Positions 1 through 8,361 of a DNA stretch of 64,000 nt are shown one piece after another; position 1 is the stretch's first letter; every line of letters starts with the position of its first letter. Source of the stretch: Paludibacteraceae bacterium (GTDB lineage: Bacteria > Bacteroidota > Bacteroidia > Bacteroidales > Paludibacteraceae); contig JAFTIM010000002.1 in the NCBI GenBank assembly GCA_017456885.1, positions 79,187 to 143,186 on the forward strand, written 5' to 3'. The position numbers and the translations under genes are program-made. The notes below the pieces were generated by a model. That model searched no databases. It was not told where the DNA came from and saw only the letters and a program-made list of their open reading frames with translations.

Positions 1-553
1 AACGCTCACAACGTTTGTCGTTGGGGTCGAACAGCATAGCCGTGCAAATGCAGTAGCGCCGACCCGTACGATGCAGCACATCGACATTGACACAACCCTC
101 GCAGCCTTTCCAAAACTCATCGTCGTCGGTCAAATCGGCAAATGTTACGGGAATATAGCCCAACTCCGTGTTGATTTTCATCACGGCAGCTCCCGAAGTC
201 AAGCCGAAAAGTTTGGCATTGGGGAAGCGTTTCCGCGACAAATCGAACGAGAAACGCTTGATGCGACTTGCCAGCCCTCGGCCGCGGTATTTCGGATTCA
301 CTATCAAGCCCGAATTTGCAACATACTTTTTGTCGCTCCAACTTTCGATATAGCAGAAACCCGCAAATTCGTCGTTGCACAATGCAATAATAGCCTTGCC
401 TTCTTTCATTTTTTGCAATACATATTCGTGCGTACGTTTGGCAATGCCCGTACCACGCACTTTCGACGAATCTTCGATGGTTTTCAGTATATTATCAATG
501 TATTTTTCGTGGCTCGAATCAGCCACCATAATCTCAATCTGCCCCTCTTCCAT
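1..553 (-). CDS. GNAT-family N-acetyltransferase (3' end outside window)
   Basis: The ATG at 553 opens 5 bases after the argR stop. 184 codons are visible before the window edge, so the C-terminus is missing. The acetyl-CoA binding motif A of the GNAT fold is seen as YRGRGLA at about residues 89-95, preceded by the beta-4 segment (NSGLIVNP). In Bacteroidales a GNAT protein commonly follows argR and precedes argG/argC; family knowledge suggests it supplies the N-acetylation step of arginine synthesis, but that substrate is inferred from context only. It is probably cotranscribed with argR. Confidence 0.85.
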   Translation of the reverse strand, partial: MEEGQIEIMVADSSHEKYIDNILKTIEDSSKVRGTGIAKRTHEYVLQKMKEGKAIIALCNDEFAGFCYIESWSDKKYVANSGLIVNPKYRGRGLASRIKRFSFDLSRKRFPNAKLFGLTSGAAVMKINTELGYIPVTFADLTDDDEFWKGCEGCVNVDVLHRTGRRYCICTAMLFDPNDKRCER

Positions 554-557
554 CTCT

Positions 558-1028
558 TTACAACGAATAAACCAAATCGGGAATCACTTGCATCAATTTT
601 CGTACAAAATCTTCCCTTACAAGTTGCTCTTTCAACACTATCATCACCGTATCGTCGCCCGCAATAGTACCCAACACTTCCAACTCGGGACAAGCGTCGA
701 TATTTGCAGCAATCACACTTGCATACCCCGGTCGTGTATGTAATACGGCTATATTTTGCGAAAATACGAGCGACACGCCTCCCTCCAAATGTGCATCATT
801 GTATCGAGGTGCTTTCACGTCTAAATTTCGATGCAGGCGATAGCAATATCGCCCCTCGCTGTTTGGCATCTTTGCAATTTTCAGCTCCTTCAAATCGCGC
901 GACAGCGTTGCCTGCGTTGCCATAAATCCATTTGCAAGCAACAACTGCAACAATTCATCTTGCAATTCTATTTCGTGCGAAGCCACCGTTTGCTTTATAA
1001 AGTCAAGTCGTAGTAATTTCTTTTTCAC
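558..1028 (-). CDS. argR: Arginine repressor ArgR
   Basis: Transcriptional regulator of arginine metabolism, about 156 residues. The N-terminal winged helix reads ATQATLSRDLKELKIAK. The C-terminal oligomerisation and arginine-binding domain carries the family motif GTIAGDDT. The frame is open to a TTG at 1061, but that codon lies inside a strong -7 promoter element (1059-1066), so it would not be in the mRNA. I therefore start at the GTG at 1028, which gives the N-terminus VKKKLLRLDFIKQ and the usual family length. It is first in an operon with the GNAT gene, with a 4-base gap. Confidence 0.93.
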   Translation of the reverse strand: MKKKLLRLDFIKQTVASHEIELQDELLQLLLANGFMATQATLSRDLKELKIAKMPNSEGRYCYRLHRNLDVKAPRYNDAHLEGGVSLVFSQNIAVLHTRPGYASVIAANIDACPELEVLGTIAGDDTVMIVLKEQLVREDFVRKLMQVIPDLVYSL

Positions 1029-1058
1029 TTTTTTTGAATATTTATCAATAAACGGCTG

Positions 1059-1091
1059 CAAAAATAGTCATTTTTTGAATATTATTCCAAA
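1059..1091 (-). promoter_or_regulatory. Bacteroidota-type promoter of argR
   Basis: On the minus strand TTTG (1091-1088), a 21-base spacer, and TATTTTTG (1066-1059) match the -33/-7 consensus TTTG-N19-21-TAnnTTTG. The predicted transcript would start near 1052, about 24 bases before the GTG at 1028. Confidence 0.7.
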
Positions 1092-1106
1092 CAAATGAAA
1101 TTTTTA

Positions 1107-1142
1107 ATAAAAAAAATAGGGTTACAAATTTGTAACCCTATT
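1107..1142 (-). terminator. Rho-independent terminator of the 1147-1617 lipoprotein gene
   Basis: A perfect 28-base palindrome at 1115-1142 (half-site AATAGGGTTACAAA) is followed on the minus strand by a run of T. It lies 4 bases beyond the lipoprotein stop codon. Confidence 0.92.
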
Positions 1143-1146
1143 GGAA

Positions 1147-1617
1147 TTATTTACGTTCTAACGTCAATGTAATAGAACGTTTTTTTATCGTATCATCTTC
1201 TTGATAAACAGTCTGATCATGTCTTATCCTCATACTCTTTTCTTTAAAAGATTCTATTTCAAAAACTAAATTTTCATTTTCCAATGTTGAATCTTTAAAA
1301 ATCAGTTGCTTTGTAGTAGAGCTATAAATCCATTCATCGTGATTTCCCATAATCTCTTCCCAATTCATAATCAGTACTCCTTCTGGGCAAATTGTCAAAG
1401 ATATACCATATATGTATGACATATCTTCATCCGGATATTCAGAATCTTTCCAGCCTACCAAGACCCATTCTCCCTCCAAGTTGTCGGCAGTAACAGCAAT
1501 TTCATCTGCCGCATCCTTTGTCGGGTCGTTGGGAGTGTCATTATTTTTCTTATCGCAACTAAATGTCAGCATACTTACAGCCAACAACAATACACATGTT
1601 TTAATATAACTTTTCAT
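1147..1617 (-). CDS. Lipoprotein with lipocalin-like domain
   Basis: 156 residues. The start MKSYIKTCVLLLAVSMLTFSC is a lipoprotein signal peptide with lipobox LTFSC at about residues 17-21, so the mature protein should be lipid-anchored, probably in the outer membrane. After an acidic linker the motif LEGEWVLVGW opens a region of alternating strands reminiscent of the lipocalin-like (DUF4488/lipocalin_4) families; this is a fold-level guess. It stands alone between a strong terminator and structured element A, which lies upstream in the same orientation. Function is unknown. Confidence 0.75.
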   Translation of the reverse strand: MKSYIKTCVLLLAVSMLTFSCDKKNNDTPNDPTKDAADEIAVTADNLEGEWVLVGWKDSEYPDEDMSYIYGISLTICPEGVLIMNWEEIMGNHDEWIYSSTTKQLIFKDSTLENENLVFEIESFKEKSMRIRHDQTVYQEDDTIKKRSITLTLERK

Positions 1618-1700
1618 TTTGTATAAAATTTAAAAATATCCCCTACTCATTTCAGTCGGCATTTCGGGTTACTCCGTCGTACCTTTTTGTTTTAAGAAAC

Positions 1701-1916
1701 ATACGCACATAAAAAAGCCGCGGTACTTTGACTTCTTTCATTTGCTTATTGAGGTTCTCGACTACCTGACACCACAAACTAACAGAGTAAAGCCCACGGA
1801 CAACCCGTGAGCGTCGCACTTTACTCTTTTGGTGATGTTCTTTTTGAAATTGTCGAGATTCCAATAAGCCAAAAGAAAGCTAACGCTTTTTCTATAATTT
1901 TTCAAGATGTGCGTAT
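1701..1916 (-). ncRNA. Nested-hairpin element A (candidate structured RNA or leader)
   Basis: This fills most of the 350-base gap between the transporter and the lipoprotein gene. Outer arms ATACGCACAT (1701-1710) and ATGTGCGTAT (1907-1916) pair. Inside them pair GCTTATTG/CAATAAGC (1744-1751/1862-1869), CTCGAC/GTCGAG (1757-1762/1852-1857) and AGAGTAAAG/CTTTACTCT (1784-1792/1819-1827). Read on the minus strand, a CCGCGGC segment and a U-tract (1723-1711) follow the hairpin; CCGCGG can pair with CCGTGG in the apical loop. The transcript would run into the lipoprotein gene at 1617. A 70-codon frame across it is better explained by the structure than by coding. The rest of the gap (1618-1700, 1917-1967) shows nothing else. 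Confidence 0.6.
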
Positions 1917-1967
1917 AAAATCACACCGTTTTTTACTTCATAGGCAAATCGTTTTGGGGTTATTATT

Positions 1968-3320
1968 TTATTTTGTCAATCCTAATTCGTTGATAAAAAT
2001 CAATGCTATTGCCACGGGAACAATATAACGCAGCAAAAAGAAATAGATGTTAAAGAGTGGCACAGACAATTTTCCGCCGTTACTCAACTCGTCGAGCGTC
2101 TCTTTTCGCGGATAAAACCAGCCCAAAAACACCGATATGAAAAGTCCGCCCACGGGCAACAATATTTTCGAGGACAAATAGTCGAAAAAGTCGAACAGCG
2201 ACATTCCGAACAATTGCAAATCGCTCCAAACGCCCAACGAGAGCGAACTCAATGTGGCACAAAATACCAAAATGACTATCGACGAAAGCACCACTGTCCT
2301 ACGTTTCAACTTAAACTCTTCGGTTACATACGCCGTTATCACCTCCAAAAGCGAAATGGTAGAAGTAAGCGCCGCCACTGCCAACAACAAAAAGAAAAGC
2401 ACAGCCCAAACATACCCTCCGGGTATTTGCGTAAACACATTCGGCAAGGTAATGAATACAAGTTCCGGCCCCTGTGCGGGATTGATTTCCAACGAAAACA
2501 CCGCAGGAAATATAGCCACCGCTGCCAATACAGACACCAACGTATCCAATGCGGTTACCTCAAAAGCCGTATGTACCAGATTATTCTTCTTACTCACATA
2601 CGACCCGTAAGTAATCAAGCAACTCATGCCCACGCTCAGTGAGAAAAACGCCTGTCCCAACGCACTCAACACGACCGACGAGTTGATTTTCGTAAAATCG
2701 GGCTTAAACAAAAATTTCAGCCCCTCGTTTGCATTGGGCAAGGTAAGCGAACGAACACACAAAATCAAAATGATAAGAAACAATACGGGCATCAGTATTT
2801 TTGAAATATTCTCAATGCCTTTTTGCACTCCGGCAAGCACCACGGCCGAAGTCAGAAAAACAAAAACAACCGTCCACAACAACGGGCGAAAAGCATCGGT
2901 GCTGAAATCGGTAAACGCCTGCGACAAATCGTTCGGGGTTTGCCCTTCGAAACGATTGACCAATGCCTGAAACACATATTCCAAACTCCACCCCGCAACT
3001 ACAAAATAAAAACTCAAAATGACAAATGCCGTAATCACACCAAGCAAACCCACCAGCGACCAATGGCTGCCGGGTTTCAACACGCGAAACGCCCCCGAAG
3101 CGTTGGTTTGCGAGCGTCGTCCGATGACAAGCTCCGACAGCATTACGGGCATTCCGAGCAAAAAAACAAACAACAAATAGACCAACAGAAACGCAAATCC
3201 ACCGTTTGAACCGAGTTCGTAGGGGAAACGCCAAATGTTACCCAACCCGACAGCCGAGCCTGCAGCAGCAACCACTACCGCAAACTTACTCGAAAATTGT
3301 GCTCTGCCGTTATTGTTCAT
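1968..3320 (-). CDS. Sodium-dependent transporter, NSS/SNF family
   Basis: 450 residues with about 11-12 hydrophobic segments, an integral inner-membrane protein. The family signature GLGNIWRFPYELGSNGG in TM1 (about residues 23-39) is intact, as is the following GMPVMLSELVIGRR. NSS proteins are Na+ symporters, and bacterial members mostly take up amino acids; the substrate here cannot be read from sequence. The start MNNNGRAQFSSKFAVVVAAAG overlaps the end of the upstream 237-residue gene by 11 bases, implying cotranscription with it. Confidence 0.95.
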   Translation of the reverse strand: MNNNGRAQFSSKFAVVVAAAGSAVGLGNIWRFPYELGSNGGFAFLLVYLLFVFLLGMPVMLSELVIGRRSQTNASGAFRVLKPGSHWSLVGLLGVITAFVILSFYFVVAGWSLEYVFQALVNRFEGQTPNDLSQAFTDFSTDAFRPLLWTVVFVFLTSAVVLAGVQKGIENISKILMPVLFLIILILCVRSLTLPNANEGLKFLFKPDFTKINSSVVLSALGQAFFSLSVGMSCLITYGSYVSKKNNLVHTAFEVTALDTLVSVLAAVAIFPAVFSLEINPAQGPELVFITLPNVFTQIPGGYVWAVLFFLLLAVAALTSTISLLEVITAYVTEEFKLKRRTVVLSSIVILVFCATLSSLSLGVWSDLQLFGMSLFDFFDYLSSKILLPVGGLFISVFLGWFYPRKETLDELSNGGKLSVPLFNIYFFLLRYIVPVAIALIFINELGLTK

Positions 3321-4023
3321 CTTCCGTAACTATTTGCTCGCCTCGGCGATAATAATACACCACCCCATAACGCTCACACGCTTTCAAACGCTTGTACGGC
3401 GAAGGCTCGGCAGCAAATGCGGCCTCCACTTGATTCCAAATATCGAGAATGATTTTATCCACCTCGGCACGCATCGACGCCACATTATCCTGATTGCGCG
3501 AGGTACTCTCCTGAAACAATTTTTGATTGTTTTTGTATTCTTTGAAAATATCGTAATGCACTTTCACTTTTACGATTGTCGGATTGTAGATAGGGATACC
3601 GCCATTACGGGTACGCTCATTTTCGCCGTCAATAATATTTTTCCCCCACTCCATCAGAGCCGCTTCCGAAGTCAAATCGGGAACAGTGTAATCGTCCGGC
3701 TGCAGTTTATAAAAACGTTTATTCTCTTTCTTGATTTCACCACGTATCACCGCCAAATTCAACACCTGAATAAAATGCGAGATATACAACCGCACGTTTT
3801 TTATTATCTGTTGGTACTTTTTATTGGCAATCACCTGACTTTCAAACGTTTGATTGTATTGCGACACGATATTTTCAAACACACCGAGAATGGTTTTTGC
3901 CTCATGCAACGATTTATACGAAACAGGAGCCGCATTAAGCGGTTGCTTCTCCGCCTCGTCAACTACCGTTTTCAAGGCTTTCAAACGGGCTTTATCTGTA
4001 TTTGGCAAGCGACGATAGGGCAT
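3310..4023 (-). CDS. Conserved hypothetical protein
   Basis: 237 residues, no signal peptide or membrane segment, mostly predicted helical and rich in K, E and Y. It starts MPYRRLPNTDKARLKALK and contains a central WGKNIIDGENER segment. It has the look of a soluble cytoplasmic protein conserved in Bacteroidales, but I recognise no domain. It overlaps the downstream NSS transporter gene by 11 bases and lies 45 bases downstream of the polyprenyl synthase gene, so it may belong to the ddl-polyprenyl synthase transcript. Confidence 0.8.
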   Translation of the reverse strand: MPYRRLPNTDKARLKALKTVVDEAEKQPLNAAPVSYKSLHEAKTILGVFENIVSQYNQTFESQVIANKKYQQIIKNVRLYISHFIQVLNLAVIRGEIKKENKRFYKLQPDDYTVPDLTSEAALMEWGKNIIDGENERTRNGGIPIYNPTIVKVKVHYDIFKEYKNNQKLFQESTSRNQDNVASMRAEVDKIILDIWNQVEAAFAAEPSPYKRLKACERYGVVYYYRRGEQIVTEDEQ

Positions 4024-4068
4024 GTTTTTTATTTCTATGCGAACAAAGGTATAGAAAATTATCGTAAT

Positions 4069-5037
4069 TTACTCTTCGCGTGTCATCAATTTAGCGGTCA
4101 AATGCTTAAGCGTTTCCAACCTGTCTTTGTTCACCGTCAGCTTATCGAGGCAGGCAAGAGCCTTGCGATGATAAAAATCGATACGTTCGCGACACACCTC
4201 GTCGATGTGCAGTTTGGTATAAAGAGCTGTTACAGCGGCTACCTTTTCGGCACTCGGAACACTTGCCAGCCATTTGTCAAGCAACTCGGCATCATCGCCT
4301 TTTGCAGCCTCCAAAGCCGAAATCATCATATAGGTTTTTTTGTTGCACAAAATGTCGCCGCCAATCGCCTTTCCAAAAGTCTGTTCGTTGCCGTAAACGT
4401 CCAAATAGTCGTCTTGCAACTGGAATGCAAGCCCGAGATTGATGCCGAAATCGTACAACAAATCGGTATTTTCGAGAGAGGCTCCACCTATCAACGCCCC
4501 AATTTTCAACGACGAGGCCAACAAAACAGCCGTTTTCAAACGAATCATTTCTATGTATTCATCTTTCGTAACCATCGTCTGTTGCTCAAAGTTCATATCC
4601 ATTTGTTGCCCTTCGCAAATCTCTATCGCCATTTTGGTAAACACGTCAAGCACCGATTTCAAATGGCGTTCGGGCACCATTGCCAACAAACGATACGCCT
4701 CTATCGACATGACATCGCCCGAAAGAATTGCCGTATTTTCATTCCATTTTTCGTGCACAGTGGCACGCCCACGCCGCAGCGGTGCTTTGTCCATCACATC
4801 GTCGTGCAAAAGCGTGAAGTTGTGAAACACCTCCAATGCCAACGCCGCAGGCATCACCGTCTGCAAATCGGCATCGAACATGTCGGCTGCCATCAACGAC
4901 AACGCCGGACGAATACGCTTACCGCCGAGTGCCAATGTGTACTCAATCGGAGCGTACAATTCGCGAGGCGAGCGTTCCAAATCGAGCGAATCGACAGCTC
5001 GACCAATCATTTGCAAAATTTCAGTCAACGGCTTCAT
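4069..5037 (-). CDS. Polyprenyl diphosphate synthase (trans-isoprenyl)
   Basis: 322 residues. It elongates allylic diphosphates with isopentenyl diphosphate. Both aspartate-rich motifs are visible: FARM LLHDDVMD at about residue 76 and SARM LQDDYLD at about residue 208, with GGKRIRPALSL upstream for diphosphate binding. Product chain length (farnesyl, geranylgeranyl or longer) cannot be settled by eye. The ATG overlaps the ddl stop by 4 bases (5034-5037), so the two are translationally coupled; both feed envelope synthesis if the product enters the lipid carrier pool. Confidence 0.92.
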   Translation of the reverse strand: MKPLTEILQMIGRAVDSLDLERSPRELYAPIEYTLALGGKRIRPALSLMAADMFDADLQTVMPAALALEVFHNFTLLHDDVMDKAPLRRGRATVHEKWNENTAILSGDVMSIEAYRLLAMVPERHLKSVLDVFTKMAIEICEGQQMDMNFEQQTMVTKDEYIEMIRLKTAVLLASSLKIGALIGGASLENTDLLYDFGINLGLAFQLQDDYLDVYGNEQTFGKAIGGDILCNKKTYMMISALEAAKGDDAELLDKWLASVPSAEKVAAVTALYTKLHIDEVCRERIDFYHRKALACLDKLTVNKDRLETLKHLTAKLMTREE

Positions 5038-6011
5038 AAAAGTTCGTTTTCGATAATATCGCTCATCACATCGCGAATATCAAGCCCTGCCGCACGCACC
5101 TGTTGCGGTATAAAGCTCGTGGCCGTCATGCCGGGAGTGGTATTCACCTCCAGCAGGTTTATTTTACCCGAAGGCTCAATGATATAATCAACCCGAATGA
5201 TGCCTTTGGCATTGAGAGCCGAATATATCTTGCGGGTTTCGTTCTGCACATTCCGCGTCCATTCCTCGGACAAACGGGCAGGCGTTATCTCCTCCACCTG
5301 ACCGTTGTATTTGGCATCGTAGTCGAAAAATTCGTTTGCGGTTACCACCTCCGTAATCGGGAATACCACCTCTTTTGCGCGTGTACGATACATACCGCAA
5401 GTTACTTCGGTACCCGTCATCAGTGCTTCCACCATCACCTCTTTGCCCTCGGCAAACGCTTTTTCGATAGCCAACGGCATCTCTTCCAAGGTTTTCACTT
5501 TGGTTACGCCAAAGCTACTGCCTCCGTCGCAAGGTTTCACAAAACAAGGCAACCCGACTTTTTCGGCGATGAGTTTTTCGTCTATTTTATCGCCACGATG
5601 CAACCACACCGACTCCGCCACATTTACGCCGAACGACTTCAAATACCGATTACACGGATATTTGTCGAACGTGAGCGACGCAGCCAACACGCCACAACAC
5701 GAATAAGGCAATCCTATTAAATCGAAATAGCCTTGCAAAATGCCATTCTCGCCCGGAGTGCCGTGTATGGTGATATAGGCAAAGTCGAACTTCACCTTTT
5801 CGCCATCAAGCATAAACGAAAAATCGTTTCTGTCGATAGGGGCTTTCTCGCCCGAGGGCAACTCCACCTGCCACGTTTTGCCCACAACGGTTACAATGTA
5901 TTTGGTATATTTCTCGCTCGGAATAAATTCATTCAAGCCGGCGGCGCTACGCAACGACACTTGCCACTCCGACGAGTCGCCTCCTGCCACGATTGCTATT
6001 ATTGGTTTCAT
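5034..6011 (-). CDS. ddl: D-alanine--D-alanine ligase
   Basis: ATP-grasp enzyme that joins two D-alanines for peptidoglycan precursor synthesis; cytoplasmic. About 325 residues from MKPIIAIVAGGDSSEWQVS; an in-frame upstream start at 6044 would add 11 unlikely residues. Visible motifs are IHGTPGENGILQGY, PCFVKPCDGGSSFGV (ATP-grasp loop) and the C-terminal LLEVNTTPGMT (metal and substrate site). In related genomes ddl follows rluD and the PASTA gene; here those lie at 12-13.9 kb with an accessory block between. Confidence 0.97.
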   Translation of the reverse strand: MKPIIAIVAGGDSSEWQVSLRSAAGLNEFIPSEKYTKYIVTVVGKTWQVELPSGEKAPIDRNDFSFMLDGEKVKFDFAYITIHGTPGENGILQGYFDLIGLPYSCCGVLAASLTFDKYPCNRYLKSFGVNVAESVWLHRGDKIDEKLIAEKVGLPCFVKPCDGGSSFGVTKVKTLEEMPLAIEKAFAEGKEVMVEALMTGTEVTCGMYRTRAKEVVFPITEVVTANEFFDYDAKYNGQVEEITPARLSEEWTRNVQNETRKIYSALNAKGIIRVDYIIEPSGKINLLEVNTTPGMTATSFIPQQVRAAGLDIRDVMSDIIENELL

Positions 6012-6113
6012 ACGCTGTTGTTTATTTTTTTGCAAAATTAACAAATCTTTCGGCTCGCCCTACACAAACTCCAAAACAGAAAACAGAATATCGTATGCTT
6101 CAAAAGCATACAA

Positions 6114-7256
6114 TTAAACAACACCGTATATTCGATTTATCCACATGGCAAACAACTTATCCGTAACGGAATATTTTTTGTTTAGTTGAGTAATAACATC
6201 CCGCTCTAAAAGTTTTTTTGCAGCGGCTTGAACAGAGCTTGCAGATGCGAGTGAGTGTTTTTTGATAAATTCGGACGATGTAATACGCTCGGCTTCTCCA
6301 TCTCTTGCTATGGCATAAAGCAATGGTTTTTGTTTTTCAGAGATATTCGACAAAATCTCTCGAAATATAGTATCGTTCGCATTTATCATATTATCAATCG
6401 CCGATGTTATAATTTCTTTCGAGCACTCTTCACCCTCTACCGTATCTGCAAAGGCTTCATTAAATGTCCGCTGAATGTAATATGTATGACCTTTGAATAA
6501 GGTATAAACCCAGTCTACATTCTCAACCGAAATTTTCTTATTGCGTTTTTCAAAATGCTTCACAACAAACGGCACATAAATTTCAGATGGTATCGCCTTT
6601 AGCTCCAAAATATCAGAACTATGATAAAAGGGGCGAGCTGAAGATGTAAACATTTCTTGCATCAAGTGTCGCTCACTTCCCGCAAATATAAAATTGCTAT
6701 TACTCAATTTTTGGATATGAGTACGCAACAATGCTTCGATATTCTTTTCGGGATATTTTGCAATTTGCTGAAACTCATCAATAGCAATAATACAGGGTTT
6801 ATCCGCGTTGGCTAAATAGCGAAAAATTTCTTCGAGCGTGTATTCGGGTTTCTCTATATCTCCCAATTCCAAATTAAAGGTCGGCAAATTCGTTACTGGA
6901 TCGAAACCGAACTTTCCACTAATAGATTTTATGGTTTGAATAAACAACGATGCCATTTTCCGACTACGAGGGAGAAGTGCGTCATAAATAGCACGCCCAA
7001 GCAGGTAGGTAAACTCCCTTAAGCTCGATGTGTGTAAAATATCAATAAAGAACGTGTAATATTCATTCGCTATCTCCGGCTTGTCGTAACAAAATTGAAT
7101 AAGCCCCGTTTTGCCCATACGGCGAGGAGATATAACGACAAGATTATTCCCGTTTGAAACTGACTTTATAAGTCGATTCGACTCATTCACACGATCACAA
7201 AAGTATTCAGGTTCTATCTTTCCTGTAACAATAAACGGATTCTTTATTTTTGCCAT
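6114..7256 (-). CDS. AAA-type ATPase (orphan, archaeal-ATPase-like)
   Basis: 380 residues from MAKIKNPFIVTGKIEPEYFC; an in-frame start at 7277 is unlikely because a -7 promoter element sits at 7275-7282. Walker A is SPRRMGKTGL (about residues 43-52), Walker B is IIAIDEF (about 160), and the C-terminal part looks like a winged helix (SASSVQAAAKKLLERDVI). Such stand-alone ATPases are common, often variable, in Bacteroidales; their role is not established. It is a single-gene unit at the left end of an accessory block. Confidence 0.88.
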   Translation of the reverse strand: MAKIKNPFIVTGKIEPEYFCDRVNESNRLIKSVSNGNNLVVISPRRMGKTGLIQFCYDKPEIANEYYTFFIDILHTSSLREFTYLLGRAIYDALLPRSRKMASLFIQTIKSISGKFGFDPVTNLPTFNLELGDIEKPEYTLEEIFRYLANADKPCIIAIDEFQQIAKYPEKNIEALLRTHIQKLSNSNFIFAGSERHLMQEMFTSSARPFYHSSDILELKAIPSEIYVPFVVKHFEKRNKKISVENVDWVYTLFKGHTYYIQRTFNEAFADTVEGEECSKEIITSAIDNMINANDTIFREILSNISEKQKPLLYAIARDGEAERITSSEFIKKHSLASASSVQAAAKKLLERDVITQLNKKYSVTDKLFAMWINRIYGVV

Positions 7257-7274
7257 GGTTTTTACATTTGCCTG

Positions 7275-7306
7275 CAAACTTAATTATTCATTTCAAATTA
7301 TGCAAA
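7275..7306 (-). promoter_or_regulatory. Bacteroidota-type promoter of the ATPase gene
   Basis: Minus strand TTTG (7306-7303), 20-base spacer, TAAGTTTG (7282-7275), an exact match to TTTG-N19-21-TAnnTTTG. It places the transcript start close before the ATG at 7256. Confidence 0.75.
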
Positions 7307-7363
7307 TCGAATTATTCGTTTTGCATAAAATCCGCCTCCCATTTTCTACAAAGCCACAAAAAC

Positions 7364-7397
7364 AAAAAAGCACAAACCGATGGTTTGTGCTTTTTTA
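7364..7397. terminator. Bidirectional-type terminator ending the surface-protein operon
   Basis: Stem AGCACAAACC/GGTTTGTGCT (7369-7378/7382-7391) with a 3-base loop, flanked by A6 and T6. It lies 22 bases past the stop of the 7420-8016 gene. Confidence 0.93.
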
Positions 7398-7419
7398 CAT
7401 ATCAATAGATGAAAAATAG

Positions 7420-8016
7420 TTATTTATTTTCACCTATTTCTTTCCCTATCTTCATTTCAAATTTAAGTGCCTTGATAAAAATTTTATATGCTTCTTCATC
7501 CATATTTTTACCTTGTGGCTCTATACTTTCTTCTTGGAAGAAATTCAAACAAAACTCATGAAATTCTTTTAGAAAAGACACGCATTCATCACTACTAAAT
7601 TCCTCACAAATAGGCGAATATACTTCTTTCATTAATTTCAGTTTGTGATATACCTTACCTAATAATTCGCGATTTATTTCGCAAACAGGATCTTCTACAT
7701 CAGGAGAAAATACAGCGTAAATTGTACGATTAAAATTATTTAAAATATCTTTTTTTAGTCCATACAACCTATGTTTCTCCTCGTCTTCTGCAATCAGAAT
7801 TGTTAATTTGTAAAATATCCAAACATTTAAAGCTGTTAGCAGAAAGACCCCTATTCCGTTGAATATATTGACAAATGCTGTCCAATCTGAAATTTCATGA
7901 CTTAACTTACCATTAAATACTGCTCTGTACAGAATATAAATACAAACTAAAAATACAAAAATAGAAGCGAATACAATAGCGAATTTACATTTTAGTTTTT
8001 GTATTGACTTATTCAT
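7420..8016 (-). CDS. Hypothetical membrane protein, two TM segments
   Basis: 198 residues. Two hydrophobic segments (about residues 12-32 FAIVFASIFVFLVCIYILY and 46-70 FVNIFNGIGVFLLTALNVWIF) are followed by a charged cytoplasmic-type tail of about 125 residues starting with AEDEEKHRLYGLKKDILNNFNRT. I recognise no domain. Its ATG lies directly behind the stop of the upstream 109-residue gene. It is last in the six-gene operon that begins at 11405. Confidence 0.75.
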   Translation of the reverse strand: MNKSIQKLKCKFAIVFASIFVFLVCIYILYRAVFNGKLSHEISDWTAFVNIFNGIGVFLLTALNVWIFYKLTILIAEDEEKHRLYGLKKDILNNFNRTIYAVFSPDVEDPVCEINRELLGKVYHKLKLMKEVYSPICEEFSSDECVSFLKEFHEFCLNFFQEESIEPQGKNMDEEAYKIFIKALKFEMKIGKEIGENK

Positions 8017-8017
8017 T

Positions 8018-8347
8018 CTATATTAAAATTAAATGGTTATTCCTATTGGCTTTATTTAGGGTTTTAAGCATATCTTGAATATGTCTCATACATTTATTAA
8101 CAACATAAGTTACATTAAGTGCAGGATAACTTTGAACTTGTGTATGAAAATATTGTCTCAAATATATATCCAAATATTTCTGTACAGAACCAATATCATT
8201 ATTTTGATCTTTAATAAACTGATAAGCAACAAGATACAACCTATCCATATCTTGATCAGAAAACCACTGTGGATTCTGTAAATTTCTACAGAAATTTTCT
8301 ACTGCATTTGTCAATAAAGGTGTCATAAAGTTTATTATTTTATTCAT
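8018..8347 (-). CDS. Hypothetical protein
   Basis: 109 residues, soluble, probably all-helical, starting MNKIINFMTPLLTNAVENFC. No signal peptide. No recognisable family. Gaps of 14 bases to the upstream FISUMP gene and 1 base to the downstream membrane protein gene place it firmly in the operon. Low GC like its neighbours. Confidence 0.7.
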   Translation of the reverse strand: MNKIINFMTPLLTNAVENFCRNLQNPQWFSDQDMDRLYLVAYQFIKDQNNDIGSVQKYLDIYLRQYFHTQVQSYPALNVTYVVNKCMRHIQDMLKTLNKANRNNHLILI

Positions 8348-8361
8348 TTCTTCTTATTTTT

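Noticed and set aside
1652..1864. A 70-codon minus-strand frame as a gene
   Set aside because: It coincides with the nested stems of element A; its codons follow the palindromes, so structure explains it better than coding.
3235..5187. A 650-codon plus-strand open frame
   Set aside because: It is antisense to the conserved unknown and polyprenyl synthase genes and its product is low-complexity H/R/F/Q-rich without domains; a shadow.
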